Shown piece by piece: positions 8,799-17,149 of a stretch of DNA of 64,000 bases; the first letter of the stretch is position 1; each line of letters starts with the position of its first letter. Source of the stretch: JAVVEG01 sp041751425 (GTDB lineage Bacteria; Pseudomonadota; Gammaproteobacteria; Pseudomonadales; Pseudohongiellaceae); assembly GCA_041751425.1 (NCBI GenBank), contig JBGSXL010000004.1, forward strand, positions 124,001 to 188,000, given 5' to 3'. Both the position numbers and the translations under genes were made by a program. A model generated the notes under the pieces. It saw only the letters and a list, made by a program, of their open reading frames with translations, did not search any database and was not told where the DNA came from.

Positions 8799-9632
8799 TT
8801 AATTGATCAGCCGGTTATGTCGGAAAGTTGGTAATCTCCAGCCTGGTTCTTTATGCATCCATACCGCAAACGCCTTACCAACAATATTTTCCTCCGGTAC
8901 CGGTCCCCAGACGCGGCTGTCTCCACTATTGTCGCGATTATCCCCCATCATGAAATAGTGTCCTTCAGGCACCACCCACAAAGTTCTACCGCCACTGCCA
9001 TTACTATCCAGTATTTGAATACGGTGTAACGATTCTCCGATTGTCTCATCTATCAGCAATCCAGATTGAGAACCAAGTCCGGTTTCAGTGTCTATTTGTT
9101 CAATCACTTCAAACTCTACCTGTTCATCGTTGATGTAAAGAACTTTGTTCTCATAGCGGATTCTGTCACCAGGTAGACCAATAACGCGCTTGATGAAATA
9201 TTGATTCACATGAGGCGGGATAAACACCATGACTTCGCCGCGTTGTGGTTCATTTACATCCCAGATCTTGGTCCCAAGTGCAGGCAGTCGCAGACCGTAA
9301 GTATATTTGTTGACCAGGATGAAATCACCAATCTCCAACGTCGGGATCATTGACCCTGACGGTATCTGGAAAGGCTCTACCAGAAACGAGCGCAATACCA
9401 GCACGATCAGCAATACCGGGAAAAAAGACTTGGCGTACTCGACTGGTATGGATTCCTGCTGCAGTTTTTGCACAGCATCTGCATGCTTCTCAGAGATTTC
9501 GCCACCCTGCTTCTGTTTGAAATTAGCTACGGCTTGAGCCCTGCCTTTAGCCAGAAACAAAGCATCGAAAAGCCAGACCACACCGCTGACAGCAACCAGC
9601 ACAAGCAACACCAGAGAAAAATCTATATCCAT
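8799..9632 (-). CDS. lepB: signal peptidase I
   Basis: 277 aa from the ATG at 9632, which has AAGGG about 9-10 nt upstream; a TTG three codons earlier is less likely. LepB removes signal peptides from exported proteins at the periplasmic face of the inner membrane. Two membrane helices (about 5-24 and 70-84) precede the catalytic core. The nucleophile is Ser94 in IPSGSMIPT and the general base Lys148 in KRVIGLPGD; the C-terminal box GDNRDNSGDSRVWG is intact. The gene lies between lepA and DUF4845, the usual lepA-lepB-rnc-era arrangement. Confidence 0.95.
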   Translation of the reverse strand: MDIDFSLVLLVLVAVSGVVWLFDALFLAKGRAQAVANFKQKQGGEISEKHADAVQKLQQESIPVEYAKSFFPVLLIVLVLRSFLVEPFQIPSGSMIPTLEIGDFILVNKYTYGLRLPALGTKIWDVNEPQRGEVMVFIPPHVNQYFIKRVIGLPGDRIRYENKVLYINDEQVEFEVIEQIDTETGLGSQSGLLIDETIGESLHRIQILDSNGSGGRTLWVVPEGHYFMMGDNRDNSGDSRVWGPVPEENIVGKAFAVWMHKEPGWRLPTFRHNRLIN

Positions 9633-9659
9633 GAAAAGCAACCCTTGCCTGAATCTTTC

Positions 9660-11459
9660 TTAACTGTCGACGCGCAGTACTGCCAAAAAGGCTTCCTGCG
9701 GTACTTCAACATTACCAACCTGCTTCATACGTTTCTTACCGGCTTTCTGCTTCTCCAGCAGTTTTTTCTTGCGCGAAATATCGCCACCATAACACTTGGC
9801 TGTCACGTTCTTGCGCAGCGCTTTGACTGTCTGCCGGGCGATAATCTGACTGCCTATCGATGCCTGTATCGCGACATCGTACATCTGCCTTGGTATTAAC
9901 TCTTTCATCTTTTCAACCAGCAAACGGCCTTTAGACTGTGCCTGGTCGCGATGCACAATAATAGCCAATGCATCAACGCGATCGCCATTGATCATTACAT
10001 CCAGCCGAACCAGTTTGGCAGGTTCAAAACGAATAAAGTGGTAATCCAGTGACGCATAACCGCGACTGGCTGATTTGAGCTTATCAAAGAAATCCAGCAC
10101 CACTTCATTCATCGGCAACTCATAACTGAGTGAGACCTGATTGCCGATGAAAAGCATATCCCGTTGCACACCGCGTTTGCCTATGCACAGATTGATGATG
10201 TTGCCCAGATATTCCTGTGGCACCAGAATATTTGCCAGCACGATGGGCTCGCGCATTTCAGCGATGGAAGCAACAGCTGGTAACTTGGAAGGACTGTCCA
10301 CCTTCACGATATCACCGTTATTGAGAACGACTTCGTATACCACCGTAGGCGCTGTAGTAATCAGAGACAGGTCGTATTCGCGCTCCAAACGCTCCTGTAC
10401 GATCTCCATGTGCAGCATGCCGAGAAATCCGCAACGGAAACCAAAGCCTAATGCATCAGAGCTTTCCGGTTCGTAAAAAAGAGAAGCATCATTGAGTGTT
10501 AACTTAGCAAGGGCATCGCGGAAGTCTTCGAAGTCTTCGGAGGACACCGGGAACAACCCGGCATAAACCTGTGGCTGAATTTTTCGGAATCCTGCCAGCG
10601 CCGGAACTTCCGGTGTGGCGGCAAGGGTTAAAGTATCCCCGACAGGTGCCCCTTGAATTTCTTTAATACCTGCAACAACGAAACCCACTTCTCCGGCTCG
10701 TAACACACCGGTTTCATGACGGCGTGGGGTGAATACGCCAACACCGTCAACCAAGTGAGCTTTGCCTATAGTTTTTGATATTATCTTGTCGCCTTTTTTC
10801 AGTGTCCCGTTTTTTACGCGCACCAATGACACAACACCCAGATAATTATCGAACCAGGAGTCTATGATCAACGCCTGTAAAGGGGCTGCAACATCACCCT
10901 TGGGTGGCGGAACCAAACGAATTAACTCTTCCAGAATTTCGATGATACCCAGGCCGGTTTTCGCGCTGGCACAAACGGCAGCAGATGCGTCAATGCCGAT
11001 TATTTCTTCAATTTCTTTGCGCACCTTATCGGGTTCAGCCTGCGGCAGATCCATTTTATTGAGCACAGGAATGACTTCCAGACCCTGTTCAATGGCAGTG
11101 TAGCAGGTGGCTACAGACTGAGCCTCTACACCTTGCCCGGCATCAACAACCAGCAAGGCTCCTTCGCAGGCGGCCAGTGAGCGCGAAACCTCGTAGGAGA
11201 AATCCACATGTCCCGGAGTATCGATGAAGTTGAGCTGATAGCGTTTACCATCTTTAGCGTTATAAAACAGCGTAACGCTTTGTGCTTTGATGGTGATGCC
11301 CCGCTCTCGTTCGATATCCATCGAATCAAGCACCTGCACATCCATCTCCCGATCTTCTAAACCACCGCAGGTCTGAATGAAGCGGTCTGCCAGTGTAGAT
11401 TTGCCATGATCAATATGGGCGATAATCGAGAAATTGCGGATATGGCTTAAGTCACTCAC
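9660..11459 (-). CDS. lepA: elongation factor 4 (LepA), back-translocating GTPase
   Basis: 599 aa, typical length. LepA binds ribosomes and influences elongation or 30S maturation. The G domain has AHIDHGKSTLADR, DTPGHVDF and NKMDLP. Domains II and III and the C-terminal LepA-specific domain follow, ending in the hallmark AKCYGGDISRKKKLLEKQKAGKKRMK. The start is a GTG at 11459 giving MSDLSHIRNFSII, matching the Pseudomonas N-terminus. It lies 152 bp downstream of mucD, far enough for its own promoter, and 27 bp before lepB. Confidence 0.96.
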   Translation of the reverse strand: MSDLSHIRNFSIIAHIDHGKSTLADRFIQTCGGLEDREMDVQVLDSMDIERERGITIKAQSVTLFYNAKDGKRYQLNFIDTPGHVDFSYEVSRSLAACEGALLVVDAGQGVEAQSVATCYTAIEQGLEVIPVLNKMDLPQAEPDKVRKEIEEIIGIDASAAVCASAKTGLGIIEILEELIRLVPPPKGDVAAPLQALIIDSWFDNYLGVVSLVRVKNGTLKKGDKIISKTIGKAHLVDGVGVFTPRRHETGVLRAGEVGFVVAGIKEIQGAPVGDTLTLAATPEVPALAGFRKIQPQVYAGLFPVSSEDFEDFRDALAKLTLNDASLFYEPESSDALGFGFRCGFLGMLHMEIVQERLEREYDLSLITTAPTVVYEVVLNNGDIVKVDSPSKLPAVASIAEMREPIVLANILVPQEYLGNIINLCIGKRGVQRDMLFIGNQVSLSYELPMNEVVLDFFDKLKSASRGYASLDYHFIRFEPAKLVRLDVMINGDRVDALAIIVHRDQAQSKGRLLVEKMKELIPRQMYDVAIQASIGSQIIARQTVKALRKNVTAKCYGGDISRKKKLLEKQKAGKKRMKQVGNVEVPQEAFLAVLRVDS

Positions 11460-11611
11460 TTCGGGGATTTACACTCTTGGAAATAATGCATTGAAATTTA
11501 AATGAAAGGATAACAACGGGGCGCAAGTCTACAGTATCCGCGTATCTGTGTCAGTGGGTTTTTCAGGCAACTCAGCCTATGGAGACAGACTGGCGTTGCC
11601 CGCAAAAAACC

Positions 11612-13054
11612 CTATTTGAGTTCCAGCACGAGGGTTGTGCCGCGCATATTTCCAGCCTGATCCCGGCGCATGATACGGACAGGGACAAAGCCGCTATCCG
11701 GAAGGTCAGCTACTAATGAATTGAATTGCTCAACATTGCTCACTGGCTCGCGATTGATCATGACAATCAGATCGCCCTGCAGCATTCCTGCCAGGCGTCC
11801 GGGTCCATCGCGCACCTGGTCGACCAGAACCCCCGTCACACCCAGATCAGTAACATCAATCTGTGCCAGATCGCTAACCATGATGCCGAGGCTGTTGCCA
11901 CGTGGCGTCCTGTCCTGACCGCCTCTGGCTGCCACTTCATTACCCGGCAGGCTGTCGACAGTAATTGGCATCACCATTACATCGCCGTCGCGGACAATGG
12001 CCATTTCAATGCGTGTCCCGGGACGTACCTGCCCTACATAGAATGGCAATTGAGCAGATGTATCAATCCTGTTGCCACCAAATTCCACAATTATATCGTT
12101 GTTCTGCACGCCAGCGCGTTGCGCAGCACTGCCCGGTTGTACTTCATCTACAAAAGCTCCGCGTGGTGTGGGCATCTGAAACGCTTCTGCCAGAGCGTGG
12201 GTGACATCCTTGATTACCACACCCAACAATCCGCGGCTCACCGACCCGGTCTCACGCAACTGCTCTACAACATTGAGAGCGACATTACTGGGAATGGCAA
12301 AGGAAATGCCGTTTGAACCACCGGAGCTGCTCAGTATCTGGGAATTGATACCAATCACTTCGCCGTCCAGATTGAACAACGGACCGCCTGAGTTACCCTG
12401 GTTAATCGCGACATCTGTCTGGATGAAAGCCACGTAATTAGTGGCATTGCCTGGCACAGTACGTCCTTTGGCACTAACAATGCCTGCGGCTGCGGAAAAC
12501 TCCAGCCCAAAGGGAGAACCTATGGCCAGCACCCACTCTCCAACGCGCACTTTTTCAGAATCGCCGAAGCGGACAAAGGGCAGATTAGTGGCGTCAATCT
12601 TCAAAAGCGCCATATCAGACAACTCATCGGTACCAATGACCGCAGCCGTGTATTCACGCCGATCGTTCATCGTAACGGTAATGCGCTCAGCTCCATTAAC
12701 CACATGGTGATTGGTGATGACAAAACCATCTGCGGAAATGATGAAACCCGAGCCAACACCACCGCGCTGCCGGGGCGGAGCATCTTCCAGGTCCAACTCC
12801 GAACGATCCTGCGGGCTCAAGCGTCGCAATAGCTCTTCCAGGTCGCGGTCACGTCCAGCAGAACGGGCGCTCTGGATGGTGGCAATATTGACGATAGAAG
12901 GTGTGTTGTCTTCAACAAGAGTAATAAAATCAGGTAGTTCTGCAGCACTAATGCGTGACACAGCCAGTATCATAACGACGCAACTGATAATCTGTAGAAA
13001 TCCGTTACCGGGCTGACCTTGTCTAATACTTGTCTGAATCATAATACTCACCAT
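11612..13054 (-). CDS. mucD: periplasmic serine protease, DegP/MucD family
   Basis: 480 aa from the ATG at 13054, which is preceded by GAGG at 9 nt; an ATG at 13042 is an alternative. The N-terminus carries a signal peptide (LQIISCVVMILAVSRISA, then AELPDF), so the protein is periplasmic. The trypsin-like domain shows the triad His in ITNHHVV, Asp in DMALLKIDA and Ser in QGNSGGPLF. Two PDZ domains follow (beginning near RGLLGVVIKDV and NSLGIMVSDLA). In Pseudomonas MucD degrades misfolded envelope proteins and restrains the AlgU pathway; synteny with algU-mucA supports the same role. No mucB or mucC lies between mucA and this gene. Confidence 0.92.
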   Translation of the reverse strand: MVSIMIQTSIRQGQPGNGFLQIISCVVMILAVSRISAAELPDFITLVEDNTPSIVNIATIQSARSAGRDRDLEELLRRLSPQDRSELDLEDAPPRQRGGVGSGFIISADGFVITNHHVVNGAERITVTMNDRREYTAAVIGTDELSDMALLKIDATNLPFVRFGDSEKVRVGEWVLAIGSPFGLEFSAAAGIVSAKGRTVPGNATNYVAFIQTDVAINQGNSGGPLFNLDGEVIGINSQILSSSGGSNGISFAIPSNVALNVVEQLRETGSVSRGLLGVVIKDVTHALAEAFQMPTPRGAFVDEVQPGSAAQRAGVQNNDIIVEFGGNRIDTSAQLPFYVGQVRPGTRIEMAIVRDGDVMVMPITVDSLPGNEVAARGGQDRTPRGNSLGIMVSDLAQIDVTDLGVTGVLVDQVRDGPGRLAGMLQGDLIVMINREPVSNVEQFNSLVADLPDSGFVPVRIMRRDQAGNMRGTTLVLELK

Positions 13055-13098
13055 GGCTGCTTGCCTCAGGGCATTGCCCGACTGACTTGTGCTGGTAA

Positions 13099-13147
13099 AA
13101 TACAGCGTAAAACACCTGTATTCAATGCCTGCCATTTAATAATGGCA
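13099..13147 (-). other. two adjacent inverted repeats in the mucA-mucD gap
   Basis: Two perfect dyads sit side by side: 13099-13105 with 13116-13122 (AATACAG/CTGTATT, 10-nt loop) and 13130-13136 with 13141-13147 (TGCCATT/AATGGCA, 4-nt loop). Neither is followed by a long T tract. They could be operators, an mRNA processing site or a weak attenuator. Confidence 0.4.
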
Positions 13148-13213
13148 TAGCAAGAGGACCGGCAATAGCGGGGATTCACGTCAAACGGTGATAGTGGGTG
13201 CGGAAAGCAGGTA

Positions 13214-13825
13214 TCAGCGACGGTTGTCGGGTGCGTCGGTATCCAGTTCAATCTGATTGACTGGTCGCATTAAAGGAATTTCCTCGAACACATTTGAATG
13301 AGGCACGGCTATTTCATTCTGATATTGAATCGAGACAGTGCGGATATAATCGTTCAAACGCCTCTGCGCCTCGGCATCTACCACAGTCGCGAATTGCCCG
13401 TTAACGCTGGAGTCTCCGGTACCAGCCATGCTGCCATTTAATGAAGTGCCGGAATCTGTAGTAAGCATGCTCTGCATGCCAATGAATACAGCAAGCGTCA
13501 CAGAGGCGGCAACCGCCACTTTCGCAAACCCGGTAAACAAGACCGGCGCTTTAGCCACCAAAGTTACTGGTGTTTCGGTGTATGCAGGCTCGGCATCGAT
13601 AGCGGCAAGAATGCGCGAGCTGGCGGCGTTATTCGGTACAGTCACCGGTTCGCCATGCAAAGCGGAACGCGCTACATGAAAACGTTGCCAGGTATTGAGT
13701 AACTGAGTCTTATCGGCGCACTCGGGCAATTGCTTCAGTAATCTGCGCAATTCCAGTTCATTGATCTCCCCATCCATCAGGGCTGATAGCGTCTCTTTCA
13801 GACCTTGCTCTTTATCTGATCTCAT
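13214..13825 (-). CDS. mucA: anti-sigma-E factor, RseA/MucA family
   Basis: 203 aa from the ATG at 13825, which has TGAGG 6 nt upstream; an in-frame GTG at 13837 overlaps that Shine-Dalgarno and is unlikely. The cytoplasmic N-terminal domain (about 1-80, ETLSALMDGEINELELRRLL...WQRFHVARSALHGE) is the RseA sigma-binding fold. A single membrane helix follows at about 95-117 (TGFAKVAVAASVTLAVFIGMQSML), then a periplasmic tail of about 85 residues. RseA-type proteins hold AlgU/sigma-E inactive until cleaved by DegS and RseP. The periplasmic part is variable and shows no further motif. With no rseB/mucB gene next to it, periplasmic protection of this protein must come from elsewhere or be absent. 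Confidence 0.85.
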   Translation of the reverse strand: MRSDKEQGLKETLSALMDGEINELELRRLLKQLPECADKTQLLNTWQRFHVARSALHGEPVTVPNNAASSRILAAIDAEPAYTETPVTLVAKAPVLFTGFAKVAVAASVTLAVFIGMQSMLTTDSGTSLNGSMAGTGDSSVNGQFATVVDAEAQRRLNDYIRTVSIQYQNEIAVPHSNVFEEIPLMRPVNQIELDTDAPDNRR

Positions 13826-13839
13826 GCACTGCCTCACTG

Positions 13840-13873
13840 TCTATGTGACGATAATCTCTATGTGACGAAAATC
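13840..13873 (-). repeat. 17-bp direct tandem duplication between algU and mucA
   Basis: Two adjacent 17-bp units (13840-13856, 13857-13873) match at 16 of 17 positions; both contain CTATGTGACGA. They fill part of the unusually long 105-bp gap between algU and mucA, upstream of the mucA Shine-Dalgarno. Confidence 0.8.
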
Positions 13874-13930
13874 TGTTTTCCAGACACCTTTTTAAAAAGA
13901 ACTGCTAACTACGGGTCTAATTGCGCACTT

Positions 13931-14503
13931 CTAATTAAGAACTTCCTGTATCTTCCTGTCTATTGCTTCTCGCGCCCTGAATATCCGGGATCTTACGGTA
14001 CCTATTGGGCAATCCATGATCTCGGTAATATCTTCATAACTCAAGCCCGAGAATTCGCGCAGGCTGAACGCTGTCCTGAGTTCCTCAGGCAGATCCTGTA
14101 TCGCCTGATAAATGACCTTTTGCAAATCATCTCTTTGCAGGTTGGCTTCCGGCGAATCCAGTTCGCTGAGCGAGGTCGCATCCTCACCCGCCTGTACATC
14201 GTCTATGTCCAAATCTGTTGCCGGCGGCCTTCTGCCCCGAGAAACCAAATAATTCTTGGCTGTGTTAACCGCTATCCTGTACAACCACGTATAGAAGGCA
14301 CTATCCCCTCTAAACAGATGTAACGCCCTGTAAGCCTTAAGAAAAGCTTCCTGTGCAACATCTTCAGCTTCGTGCGTATCCTTAACAAAACGGCCAATCA
14401 ATCCAGCGACTTTATGTTGGTAGCGCAGAACAAGTAATGTGAAGGCTGTCTTGTCTCCGTTCAGTACCCGATTCACCAACTGCTCATCGGTATCATCACT
14501 CAT
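13931..14503 (-). CDS. algU: extracytoplasmic-stress sigma factor AlgU/RpoE
   Basis: 190 aa from the ATG at 14503, with AAGGAG about 10 nt upstream; a longer frame to 14554 adds 17 unconserved residues. Region 2 is clear (LVNRVLNGDKTAFTLLVLRYQHKV, VAQEAFLKAYRAL, FYTWLYRIAVNTAKNYL), and region 4 shows LPEELRTAFSLREFSGLSYEDITEIMDCPIGTVRSRI. The protein directs transcription of envelope-stress genes and, in Pseudomonas, alginate genes. A sigma-E-type promoter at 14590-14616 implies autoregulation. The gene is transcribed toward mucA and diverges from nadB. Confidence 0.95.
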   Translation of the reverse strand: MSDDTDEQLVNRVLNGDKTAFTLLVLRYQHKVAGLIGRFVKDTHEAEDVAQEAFLKAYRALHLFRGDSAFYTWLYRIAVNTAKNYLVSRGRRPPATDLDIDDVQAGEDATSLSELDSPEANLQRDDLQKVIYQAIQDLPEELRTAFSLREFSGLSYEDITEIMDCPIGTVRSRIFRAREAIDRKIQEVLN

Positions 14504-14589
14504 GCGATCCAAGTCTCCTTGTTGATTACCAGCCACTGACGTGACAGGGAACAACTGAAGGCTGGAACCATTTCACTTTGCGCTACAGG

Positions 14590-14616
14590 ATAGACCACGG
14601 GGATGTTCAAAAGTTC
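14590..14616 (-). promoter_or_regulatory. sigma-E/AlgU-type promoter for algU
   Basis: On the minus strand, GAACTT (14616-14611) is separated by 16 nt from TCTAT (14594-14590). This matches the known AlgU/RpoE consensus (GAACTT, 16-17 nt, TCnnA-like) and lies about 87 bp upstream of the algU start. It predicts positive autoregulation. Confidence 0.75.
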
Positions 14617-14671
14617 ATAGACTCTATAGAATAAATTCAATCTTCAATGCAATTTCACACAGCAGTAGTTC

Positions 14672-16339
14672 ATGGCGAGTGACAACAATACCACAAGTGA
14701 TTACGACTTCGACATTCTCGTTATAGGCAGTGGTGCCGCGGGATTGACACTGGCCCTGAAAACCGCAGATTTCGCAAAAGTTGCTGTGTTGAGCAAAGGC
14801 GCACTAAGCCAAGGTGCAACCTATTGGGCACAGGGTGGAATTGCCTCTGTTCTTGATGATGAAGACAGTATCGATGCACATATCAGCGACACCCTCATAT
14901 CAGGTGCCGGCTTGTGTCGACCGGAAATGGTTGCTCATGTTGTTGAACACAGCAATGAGTGCATCAAATGGCTGGTTGAGCAAGGCGTACCCTTCACCAC
15001 TCTGACACCCGACGAAGCGCGCGAGGGCCCGGAAAAAGCACCTTTGAATCGCGACAATCTGGCGCCTTTACATCTGACGCAAGAAGGTGGTCACAGTCAC
15101 CGCCGTATAATTCATGCCACCGACGCGACTGGGCGGGCGGTTTTCGAAACTTTATTGAGCCGGGCTCAGGCACACCCGAACATCACCCTGTTCGAAAATC
15201 GCCTGGCTATCGATATCGTCAACGGTAAAAAAGCAGGACTGGACAGTAACCGCTGTGTAGGTGCCTATGTATATTCGCCCACTACGCTTCGCACTGAGTC
15301 TTTCAGTGCGAAATTTGTCGTTCTGGCTACGGGTGGTGCCAGCAAAGCGTATCTGTATACCACTAACCCCGATAGTGCAACGGGTGATGGCATCGCCATG
15401 GCATGGCGCGCAGGTTGCCAGGTTGCCAATATGGAATTCAATCAATTCCATCCAACCTGTTTGTATCATCCAAACGCACGCTCTTTTCTGATCACTGAAG
15501 CTTTACGCGGCGAAGGTGCGACACTGGAGTTACCGGATGGGACACGTTTCATGCCGCAATTTGATGAACGTGCAGAACTGGCGTCTCGCGATATTGTTGC
15601 GCGTGCTATAGATCACGAGATGAAAAAACTGGGTTGCGACTGTGTTTACCTGAATATCACTCACCAACCACCGGAATTTATCAAAACACATTTTCCAACC
15701 ATTTATTCCCGCTGCCTGGATTTCGGTATTGATATAACAACTGACAGGATTCCGGTTGTGCCAGCAGCACACTATACGTGTGGCGGAGTCATAGTCGACA
15801 AAACCGGGCAAACTGAAATACCCGGTTTATTTGCGATTGGGGAAACTTCATTTACGGGATTGCACGGCGCCAATCGCATGGCAAGCAATTCCTTGTTGGA
15901 ATGTTTTGTGCTCGCGTTCGGCGCCAGCGAATCTATCAAGACGCAAATGCTGACTGCGCCGGAAATAGTTGTCATTCCAGCCTGGGATGAAAGTCTGGTT
16001 ACACACTCGGATGAAGAAGTGGTGGTGTCGCATAATTGGGATGAATTGCGCAGATTCATGTGGGATTATGTCGGCATAGTGCGCACAGATAAGCGTCTGC
16101 AACGCGCCAAACGCAGACTACAACTGTTAGACCAGGAAATACGCGAGTACTACTCAAACTTCATCATCACGCGTGATTTATTGGAGCTGCGCAATCTGGT
16201 TCTGGTATCCCAGTTGATTGTTGAATGTGCGATACAAAGAAAAGAAAGTCGCGGACTGCATTTCACGCTCGATTACCCTGACCTCCTCCCAATAGCCAGG
16301 GATACCGTGCTGACTAAACCGGAAATTACCCAGCACTGA
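14672..16339 (+). CDS. nadB: L-aspartate oxidase
   Basis: 555 aa. NadB oxidises L-aspartate to iminoaspartate, the first step of de novo NAD synthesis, with FAD. The FAD fold has IGSGAAGLTLALKTA at the N-terminus, then SKGALSQGATYWAQGGIA, the active-site stretch HGANRMASNSLLECFVLA, and the succinate-dehydrogenase-like helical C-terminus. Substrate-site elements NQFHPTCLYH and AAHYTCGGV are present. The ATG at 14672 has only a weak Shine-Dalgarno. It diverges from algU and converges with ygfX. Its last codons and stop lie inside a 16-bp duplication. Confidence 0.95.
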   Translation: MASDNNTTSDYDFDILVIGSGAAGLTLALKTADFAKVAVLSKGALSQGATYWAQGGIASVLDDEDSIDAHISDTLISGAGLCRPEMVAHVVEHSNECIKWLVEQGVPFTTLTPDEAREGPEKAPLNRDNLAPLHLTQEGGHSHRRIIHATDATGRAVFETLLSRAQAHPNITLFENRLAIDIVNGKKAGLDSNRCVGAYVYSPTTLRTESFSAKFVVLATGGASKAYLYTTNPDSATGDGIAMAWRAGCQVANMEFNQFHPTCLYHPNARSFLITEALRGEGATLELPDGTRFMPQFDERAELASRDIVARAIDHEMKKLGCDCVYLNITHQPPEFIKTHFPTIYSRCLDFGIDITTDRIPVVPAAHYTCGGVIVDKTGQTEIPGLFAIGETSFTGLHGANRMASNSLLECFVLAFGASESIKTQMLTAPEIVVIPAWDESLVTHSDEEVVVSHNWDELRRFMWDYVGIVRTDKRLQRAKRRLQLLDQEIREYYSNFIITRDLLELRNLVLVSQLIVECAIQRKESRGLHFTLDYPDLLPIARDTVLTKPEITQH

Positions 16340-16353
16340 AATTGCCCAGCACC
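16322..16353 (+). repeat. 16-bp tandem duplication over the nadB stop codon
   Basis: Units 16322-16337 and 16338-16353 match at 14 of 16 positions (GAAATTxCCCAGCACx). The nadB TGA at 16337-16339 straddles the boundary, so the second unit is untranslated. Confidence 0.8.
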
Positions 16354-16376
16354 GAGTGCGTGAAGAGTGTAGGGAG

Positions 16377-16808
16377 TCAGAAGCAGACACGCCAGCGCAG
16401 AAACTTGCGTAATTGCCGCCACTCCTCACTCGTGCAGGAGTCTCGCAGCACACAAAGCGAAGTCAACTTGCCGCCAGCTTGCTGAGGCTCAAAATAAAGT
16501 ATTTGCAGCAATCCGGAACTGTAAACACGCGCTGCAATTTCCGCGGGCGTTTTGTTATGTTGATCCAGCGAGTCTCTGAAAATCGGTTGACAAACTTCGT
16601 CTTGTAACTCGAGTGCAACGATGCTGTCAGGCCGTCGCATGCAGATTCTCTGCCACTGAAACAAGAGACTGAACAGAATCAAGACTATTAACAGGCCACC
16701 GTGGAGCACTGGTACACTGCTGAACAAGACCGCTGAAATCGCAACGATATGCACGCTGAGATTGAGTGCCAGCATCACCTTGGAAATGCGCAGCCGGATG
16801 ACAGTCAT
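16377..16808 (-). CDS. ygfX: YgfX-like small membrane protein (CptA family)
   Basis: 143 aa. Two adjacent hydrophobic segments near the N-terminus (about 10-52: VMLALNLSVHIVAISAVLF, GGLLIVLILFSLLF) are followed by a soluble domain with LELQDE and SSGLLQILYFEP, and a C-terminal LRRFLRW-like arginine/tryptophan end. This is the YgfX architecture. In E. coli ygfX is cotranscribed with sdhE and has been called the toxin of a type IV toxin-antitoxin pair; a role in membrane flavoprotein assembly is equally debated. It starts immediately after the sdhE stop codon, so the two are coupled. Confidence 0.7.
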   Translation of the reverse strand: MTVIRLRISKVMLALNLSVHIVAISAVLFSSVPVLHGGLLIVLILFSLLFQWQRICMRRPDSIVALELQDEVCQPIFRDSLDQHNKTPAEIAARVYSSGLLQILYFEPQQAGGKLTSLCVLRDSCTSEEWRQLRKFLRWRVCF

Positions 16809-17066
16809 TTACACTTTTCCAACCACGCAGAGCCTGATGATGCCAACGATACGTGCCAAATCAGCAGTCGGTGCAGGCTCTCTTTGCACTAACCAGACGA
16901 ACAGGTCCTGATCCTCGTGATCCAGAAGCTGGCGATACAACAATTGGTCAGCCATGTCCTGCTGCTGCAGGTGTTCCTGAACGAAGGGCAACAACAACAA
17001 ATCCAGCTCCAGCATCCCTCTTCTGCTGTGCCAGGCGAGTTTCTTGTAATCAATTTCTGTTAACAT
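16809..17066 (-). CDS. sdhE: FAD assembly factor SdhE
   Basis: 85 aa, family-typical. SdhE promotes covalent flavinylation of succinate dehydrogenase and fumarate reductase. The diagnostic RGMLELDLLLLPF motif (residues 16-28) is intact, followed by a small all-helical domain with LLDHEDQDLFVWL. It forms an operon with ygfX downstream and diverges from ygfZ, as in Pseudomonas. Confidence 0.9.
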   Translation of the reverse strand: MLTEIDYKKLAWHSRRGMLELDLLLLPFVQEHLQQQDMADQLLYRQLLDHEDQDLFVWLVQREPAPTADLARIVGIIRLCVVGKV

Positions 17067-17149
17067 AGGTCGACCTTATCTGACGCACCAAGCCAATCGA
17101 AGTTTCGATTGATTCTGGTTGGTCAGGTAAGACTAATGATAACCCAGTT

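Noticed and set aside
16377..17066. Toxin-antitoxin system at ygfX/sdhE
   Set aside because: The CptA/CptB label exists for E. coli, but the sdhE flavinylation role is better supported and nothing in the sequence distinguishes a toxin; not promoted to a finding.
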